From Microbacterium sp. (GTDB lineage: Bacteria > Actinomycetota > Actinomycetes > Actinomycetales > Microbacteriaceae): a stretch of DNA of 64,000 nucleotides. Shown here piece by piece: positions 59,498 through 64,000 of the stretch. The notes under the pieces are model-generated. The model was not told the DNA's origin, did not search any database, and saw only the letters and a program-made list of their open reading frames with translations. Made by a program: the position numbers and the translations under genes. Numbering within the stretch: position 1 is the stretch's first letter; the number at the start of each line of letters is the position of its first letter. Where the stretch lies: positions 744,001-808,000 of the forward strand of contig JAFKIL010000001.1 of the NCBI GenBank assembly GCA_017306415.1, written 5' to 3'.

Positions 59498-62395
59498 CTA
59501 GGCGAACGCCTCGATCGGCGGGCAGGCGCACACCAGGTTGCGATCGCCGTAGGCCTGATCGATCCGGCGCACCGGGGGCCAGTACTTCGTCCGCACGAGG
59601 GTGTGGACCGGATATACCGCCTCCTGACGGGAGTACGGGTGCTCCCACTCGCCCACCACGAGCGATTCGGCCGTGTGCGGGGCGTTGACGAGCGGGTTGT
59701 CGTCGCTCGGCCACTCCCCCGCAGCGACACGCAGCGCCTCGGCCTTGATCGCGATCATCGCCTCGACGAAGCGCTCCAGCTCGGCCAGATCCTCGGACTC
59801 GGTCGGTTCGACCATGAGCGTCCCCGCTACCGGGAACGACATCGTCGGCGCGTGGAATCCGTAGTCGACCAGTCGCTTCGCGACATCGTCGACCGTGATC
59901 CCGGTCTCCTCGCGCAGCGGGCGCAGGTCGAGGATGCACTCGTGCGCGACGAGACCATCCTCGCCCGTGTAGAGCACGGGGAAGTGCTCGCGGAGGCGCA
60001 CGGCGATGTAGTTCGCGGCGAGCACCGCGGCCCCAGTGGCATCCCTCAGGCCTGAGGTCCCCATCATCCGCATGTAGGCCCACGAGATGGGGAGGATGCC
60101 GGCCGAGCCGTGCGGTGCGGCCGACACCGCACCGCCCTCGAACACCACCCCGCCGGCGTGGTCTCTGCGCTGCGAGAACGGGTGGGACGGGAGGTAAGCG
60201 GCGAGGTGGGCCTTCGCGGCCACCGGGCCGACGCCCGGCCCGCCGCCGCCGTGCGGGATCGCGAACGTCTTGTGCAGGTTGAGGTGCGAGACGTCGCCGC
60301 CCAGGTCGCCGAAACGCGCGAAGCCGAGGAGGGCGTTGAGGTTCGCCCCGTCGACGTACACCTGACCGCCCGCGTCGTGCACCGCCTGCGTGATCTCCAG
60401 CACGTCGTGCTCGTAGACCCCGTGCGTCGACGGGTACGTGATCATGAGCGCCGCCAGCTCGTCGGCGTGCGCAGCGATCTTCATCCGGAGGTCGTCGAGG
60501 TCCACGTTGCCCGCGTCGTCGCACGCGACCACCACGACCCGGAGCCCCGCCAGGACCGCCGAGGCCGCGTTCGTGCCGTGCGCGGACGACGGGATGAGAC
60601 ACACCCGTCGGTCGGCCTCGCCGTTCGCGTCGTGGTAGCCGCGGATCGCGAGCAGCCCCGCGAGCTCGCCCTGCGAGCCGGCGTTCGGCTGCAGCGACAC
60701 GGAGTCGTACCCGGTCAGCTCCGCGAGCCACGTCTCCAGCTGCTCGATCATCGCGAGGTAGCCGCGAACGTCGGCCTCCGGCGCGAACGGATGCACGCGC
60801 GAGAACTCGGGCCACGAGACCGCCGCCATCTCGGTGGCCGCGTTGAGCTTCATCGTGCACGAGCCGAGGGGGATCATGCCGCGGTCCAGGGCGTAGTCGC
60901 GGTCGGCGAGCTGCTTGAGGTAGCGCATCATGGCCGTCTCCGACCGGTGGGTGCGGAAGACGGGATGCGTGAGGTACTCGTCCTCGCGTCGCAGCACCTG
61001 CGCCACGCCCGCGAGCGGCGGCGCGGCGGCGAAGGGCAGGTCGCGTACGTCGTGCTCGTCGGCATCCGGGAGACCGAAGGCCCACGCGACCGCCGCGAGG
61101 TCGTCGGCGGTGGTGGTCTCGTCTACGGAGACGCCCACCGTCGCGTCATCCACCCAGAAGAGCTGGTAGCCCTTGCTGCGCGCGCGCTCGATCACACGTG
61201 CGGCGGGGCCGGGGGTGGACACGCGGATCGTGTCGAAGAACGCATCCGTGGCCAGGGAGAGACCGTAGGAACGCAAGCGCTCGGCGAGGGCCTCCGCCTT
61301 GCGGGCGACGTCCGTCGCGATCGCGCGGAGTCCATCCGGACCGTGGTACACGGCGTACATCGCAGCCATCACCGCGAGGAGGACCTGGGCCGTGCAGATG
61401 TTGGATGTGGCCTTCTCGCGGCGGATGTGCTGCTCGCGTGTCTGCAGCGCGAGGCGGTAGGCCGGGTGCCCCGCGGCATCCTGCGACACGCCCACGAGCC
61501 GACCGGGCAGCTGCCGTTCGAGTCCCTGGCGCACGGCCATGTAGCCGGCGTGCGGCCCGCCGAAGCCGAGCGGGACCCCGAAGCGCTGCGTCGTCCCCAC
61601 CGCCACGTCCGCGCCCAGCGAGCCGGGCGAGCGCAGCAGCGTGAGGGCGAGCAGGTCGGCGGCCATGACCGCCAGTCCCCCCGCCACGTGGGCTGCGTCG
61701 ATGATGCCGCTCGGATCCCAGACCCGGCCGGACGCGCCGGGGTACTGCACGAACACGCCGAACAGCTCGTCGGGCAGCGTGGCCCCGTGCGCCAGGTCGA
61801 GCTCGACGAGACGGACGCCGACCGCCGCCGCCCGCACGCGCAGGAGGGCCTTCGTCTGGGGCAGCGCGTCCGCGTCGACCACGAACACGTCGGACGTCGC
61901 CTTCGAGCCGCGCCGGGCCACCAGCATCCCTTCCACCACGGCCGTGGACTCGTCGAGCATCGACGCGTTCGCGGTCGCGAGGCCGGTGAGGTCGGTGACC
62001 ATGGTCTGGAAGTTGATCAGCGCCTCCAGGCGCCCCTGCGAGATCTCCGGCTGGTACGGCGTGTACGCGGTGTACCAGGACGGATTCTCCAGGACGTTGC
62101 GTGCGATCACCGACGGCGTGAACGTGTCGTAGTAGCCGAGGCCGATCATGGGCCGCGCGACCCGGTTCTGGGACGCCAGCGTGCGCAGCTCGGCGAGCGC
62201 CTCGGCCTCTGTCGCCGCGGGCGGGATGTCGGTGGTCGCGCGCTCCCGCACGTGGATGGATGCCGGCACCGCCGCCTGCACCAGTGCGTCGACGCTCTCG
62301 TAGCCGATCGCGTCGAGCATGCGGCGCTGCGCGTCGTGGTCGGTCCCGATGTGCCTGGCGGCGAAGCCGCCCATGGACGCGTCGACGGGGGTCAC
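59498..62395 (-). CDS. gcvP: Glycine dehydrogenase (decarboxylating), P-protein
   Basis: The 965-residue protein is a full-length fused P-protein. PLP binding is via the lysine in [18 protein letters not shown], with [34 protein letters not shown] and a C-terminal EPTESE helix region, and the N-terminal half carries ARHIGTD and IGLGYYDT. It decarboxylates glycine and passes aminomethyl to the lipoyl arm of GcvH. The GTG at 62395 overlaps the gcvH stop by GTGA. Confidence 0.97.
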   Translation of the reverse strand: MTPVDASMGGFAARHIGTDHDAQRRMLDAIGYESVDALVQAAVPASIHVRERATTDIPPAATEAEALAELRTLASQNRVARPMIGLGYYDTFTPSVIARNVLENPSWYTAYTPYQPEISQGRLEALINFQTMVTDLTGLATANASMLDESTAVVEGMLVARRGSKATSDVFVVDADALPQTKALLRVRAAAVGVRLVELDLAHGATLPDELFGVFVQYPGASGRVWDPSGIIDAAHVAGGLAVMAADLLALTLLRSPGSLGADVAVGTTQRFGVPLGFGGPHAGYMAVRQGLERQLPGRLVGVSQDAAGHPAYRLALQTREQHIRREKATSNICTAQVLLAVMAAMYAVYHGPDGLRAIATDVARKAEALAERLRSYGLSLATDAFFDTIRVSTPGPAARVIERARSKGYQLFWVDDATVGVSVDETTTADDLAAVAWAFGLPDADEHDVRDLPFAAAPPLAGVAQVLRREDEYLTHPVFRTHRSETAMMRYLKQLADRDYALDRGMIPLGSCTMKLNAATEMAAVSWPEFSRVHPFAPEADVRGYLAMIEQLETWLAELTGYDSVSLQPNAGSQGELAGLLAIRGYHDANGEADRRVCLIPSSAHGTNAASAVLAGLRVVVVACDDAGNVDLDDLRMKIAAHADELAALMITYPSTHGVYEHDVLEITQAVHDAGGQVYVDGANLNALLGFARFGDLGGDVSHLNLHKTFAIPHGGGGPGVGPVAAKAHLAAYLPSHPFSQRRDHAGGVVFEGGAVSAAPHGSAGILPISWAYMRMMGTSGLRDATGAAVLAANYIAVRLREHFPVLYTGEDGLVAHECILDLRPLREETGITVDDVAKRLVDYGFHAPTMSFPVAGTLMVEPTESEDLAELERFVEAMIAIKAEALRVAAGEWPSDDNPLVNAPHTAESLVVGEWEHPYSRQEAVYPVHTLVRTKYWPPVRRIDQAYGDRNLVCACPPIEAFA

Positions 62396-62775
62396 TCGGC
62401 GCCGCCGGTGAGTGCGAGGTACGCGACACGGTCGAGCAGCCCCGCGACCGCACCGGGGTCGACCCGCAGCTTCACGAGCCACCCGTCGCCGAACGGGTCG
62501 GCGTTGATCGCGGAGGGGTCGTCGTCGAGCGCGGTGTTCGCCTCGACCACCTCGCCGTCGACAGGCGCGTACAGCTCGCCGACGGACTTGGTGGATTCGA
62601 TCTCGCCGCACACCTGACCGGCCGAGACGGTGGTCCCGGCGGCAGGCAGCTCGGCGAAGACGACGTCGCCGAGCTTCTCCGCCGCGTAGTCCGTGATGCC
62701 GACGGTCGCGACATCGCCGTCGAGCGCGACCCACTCGTGCTCGGCGGTGTACTTCAGAGTGTTGAGATCGGTCAC
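62392..62775 (-). CDS. gcvH: Glycine cleavage system H protein
   Basis: The 127-residue protein has the lipoyl lysine Lys63 in [19 protein letters not shown] and the hydrophobic face [22 protein letters not shown]. It shuttles the aminomethyl group between P, T and L proteins. The start is a GTG at 62775 overlapping the gcvT stop (GTGA). It is the middle gene of a fully overlapping operon. Confidence 0.96.
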   Translation of the reverse strand: MTDLNTLKYTAEHEWVALDGDVATVGITDYAAEKLGDVVFAELPAAGTTVSAGQVCGEIESTKSVGELYAPVDGEVVEANTALDDDPSAINADPFGDGWLVKLRVDPGAVAGLLDRVAYLALTGGAE

Positions 62776-63905
62776 TTCGTCCTCCGGTAGAAAGGCAGTT
62801 CGGTCACGGTGGCGGGCACGAGCGTGCCCCGTACATCGATGGAGAGGGTGCCGCCGGTCGCGGCGTGGTCGGGGGCGACGAGCGCCATGGCGATCGGATG
62901 CCCGAGGGTGGGACTCAGCGCCCCGCTGGTCACGACGCCGATCTCGGCTCCGTTCTCGTCGCGCACGGCGTAGCCCGCACGCCCTGCGCGCCTGCCTTCC
63001 GCCGCGAGCCCCACGAGCACGGGCCGACCTGCGGCCTCGACGGCGAGCGCCGACCGGCCGACGAAGTCGTCGTCGCCGCGGGCGACCGCACGCCCGAGTC
63101 CGACCTGGACGGGTGAGACATCGAGCGAGAGCTCGTGGCCGTAGAGCGGCATGCCTGCCTCGAGGCGCAGGGTGTCGCGGGCCGCGAGTCCGGCGGGCAC
63201 GAGGCCGTGGCCCTCGCCCGCACGTCGCAGGGCATCCCACATCGCGAGGGCGTCCTCCGTGCGCACGAAGACCTCGAACCCGTCCTCGCCGGTGTAGCCC
63301 GTGCGCCCGATGTGGACGGGCACGGGCTCCGCCCCGGGCGACGGGACGAAGTCGGCGTGGGCCATCCGGTAGTAGCCGAGTTCGCCGAGCGGCGTCGTCC
63401 AGCCCGAGATCTCCGTCGTGTCGGCGAGGACCGCCGGCGACGCGGGACCTTGAACCGCGATCAGTGCGATGCGGTCCGTCCAGTCCTCCACGCGGACATC
63501 GCGTCCCTGGATGCGCTCGGCGAACGCCGTCGCCACCGCATGCCGGTTGCCGGCGTTCGCGACGACGATGAAGCGCTCCGCGTGCTGGCGGTAGACGATC
63601 ACGTCGTCGACGATGCCGCCCGTCGTGTCCAGGACGAGGGAGTACTTGGCCTGGTCGTCTGCGATCGTCGACAGCCTGCCGGAGAGCGCGAAGTCGAGGA
63701 ACGCGCCCGCGTCCGGCCCCGCGACGAGGAACTCGGCCATGTGCGAGATGTCGAAGATCCCCGCGGCCTCGCGCACGGCCCGGTGCTCGGCGAGGTCGGA
63801 GGTGTAGCGGACGGGCATGGACCATCCACCGAAGTCGGTGAACGAGGCGCCGAGCGCCTCGTGGCGCTCGCGCAGAGGGGTGAAGCGCGGTTCTGGATGG
63901 GTCAT
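62772..63905 (-). CDS. gcvT: Glycine cleavage system aminomethyltransferase T protein
   Basis: The 377-residue protein matches Gcv[54 protein letters not shown] and [14 protein letters not shown]. It releases ammonia and transfers the C1 unit to tetrahydrofolate. The ATG at 63905 follows GGGAGAG. A glycine riboswitch precedes it, so the whole operon is glycine-controlled. gcvL is not in the window. Confidence 0.97.
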   Translation of the reverse strand: MTHPEPRFTPLRERHEALGASFTDFGGWSMPVRYTSDLAEHRAVREAAGIFDISHMAEFLVAGPDAGAFLDFALSGRLSTIADDQAKYSLVLDTTGGIVDDVIVYRQHAERFIVVANAGNRHAVATAFAERIQGRDVRVEDWTDRIALIAVQGPASPAVLADTTEISGWTTPLGELGYYRMAHADFVPSPGAEPVPVHIGRTGYTGEDGFEVFVRTEDALAMWDALRRAGEGHGLVPAGLAARDTLRLEAGMPLYGHELSLDVSPVQVGLGRAVARGDDDFVGRSALAVEAAGRPVLVGLAAEGRRAGRAGYAVRDENGAEIGVVTSGALSPTLGHPIAMALVAPDHAATGGTLSIDVRGTLVPATVTELPFYRRTK

Positions 63906-63952
63906 GAGCTCTCCCGGATCTGACGGGCGGGCGCCGGTCGACGCCCGATGAA

Positions 63953-64000
63953 CTCCCCCTCTGTCATGAGCCTGAGAGCTTCGCCGCGGCCCGAGGGCCG
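63953..64000 (-). promoter_or_regulatory. Glycine riboswitch (3' part; aptamer cut by window end)
   Basis: On the minus strand GCGAAGCTCTCAGG followed by a short loop and GACAGAGGGGGAG is the conserved 3' half of a glycine aptamer. It lies about 48 bases upstream of gcvT. Its 5' part extends beyond the window, so whether the aptamer is single or tandem cannot be said. A GGGCG/CGCCC hairpin lies between it and the gcvT start. Confidence 0.85.

Noticed and set aside
60110-62617. Open frame of over 800 codons antisense to gcvP
   Set aside because: Shadow of a full-length P-protein gene; composition is a GC artefact.

Overview
This is a GC-rich, very densely coded chromosomal segment from a high-GC Gram-positive actinobacterium, most likely a Microbacteriaceae member close to Microbacterium. 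The support is the gene content (AdnAB, UvrD2, DUF3107, DUF3117, UPF0182, actinobacterial DapD), many GTG starts, and gene orders that match, from memory, blocks of the Mycobacterium tuberculosis chromosome. No phage, insertion sequence, CRISPR array or rRNA was seen. No gene-free stretch longer than about 200 bases exists, so there is no accessory island.

Layout. 1-2300: two tandem CDP-glycerol glycerophosphotransferase paralogues (wall polymer). 2333-6617: membrane HtrA-type protease, a class I aminotransferase facing a nitrilase-family amidase, and a DUF6328 membrane protein. 6737-6810: initiator tRNA-fMet with its own terminator. 6864-26752: a block recalling Rv3193c-Rv3211: UPF0182, PDZ/Lon-like protease, Zincin_2 protein, TOMM/ThiF-like protein, UvrD2, NudC, a degenerate kinase-fold protein, AdnB, AdnA, DUF3107, a small membrane protein, a ferritin-like protein and a RhlE-type helicase. 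26876-33253: SHOCT membrane protein, PHP phosphoesterase, exo/endonuclease-phosphatase, aminopeptidase P, gamma-glutamyltransferase and a hydrolase. 33275-38350: a block recalling Rv1220c-Rv1234: stress protein, MgtE-N/CBS protein, DUF1003, Mrp, TatB, O-methyltransferase, DUF3117.

38429-48004: lysine/diaminopimelate and central metabolism (membrane glycosyltransferase, dapE/dapD divergent pair, TetR/MFS pair with twin operators, DDAH-like enzyme, citrate synthase, dapC, ferredoxin). 48030-51064: AzlD/AzlC amino-acid exporter and TypA. 51172-58280: an oligopeptide-type ABC transporter whose operon is interrupted by a PH-domain gene on the other strand. 58483-59352: a CPBP membrane protease. 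59389-59476: an intergenic repeat cluster. 59498-64000: gcvT-gcvH-gcvP behind a glycine riboswitch cut by the window end.

Regulatory style. At least 16 genes have a TANNNT-like -10 hexamer ending only 6-7 bases before an ATG or GTG, which predicts widespread leaderless transcripts. Genes inside operons instead overlap by ATGA, GTGA or TGATG. The least explained items are the orphan TOMM cyclodehydratase-C-like protein beside two putative proteases, the kinase-fold protein that has lost its catalytic loop, and the ABC permease with extra membrane helices preceded by a proline-rich mini-ORF. I did not find a clearly new multi-gene system; the TOMM-like locus is the best candidate. All synteny statements rest on memory and were not checked by a search.
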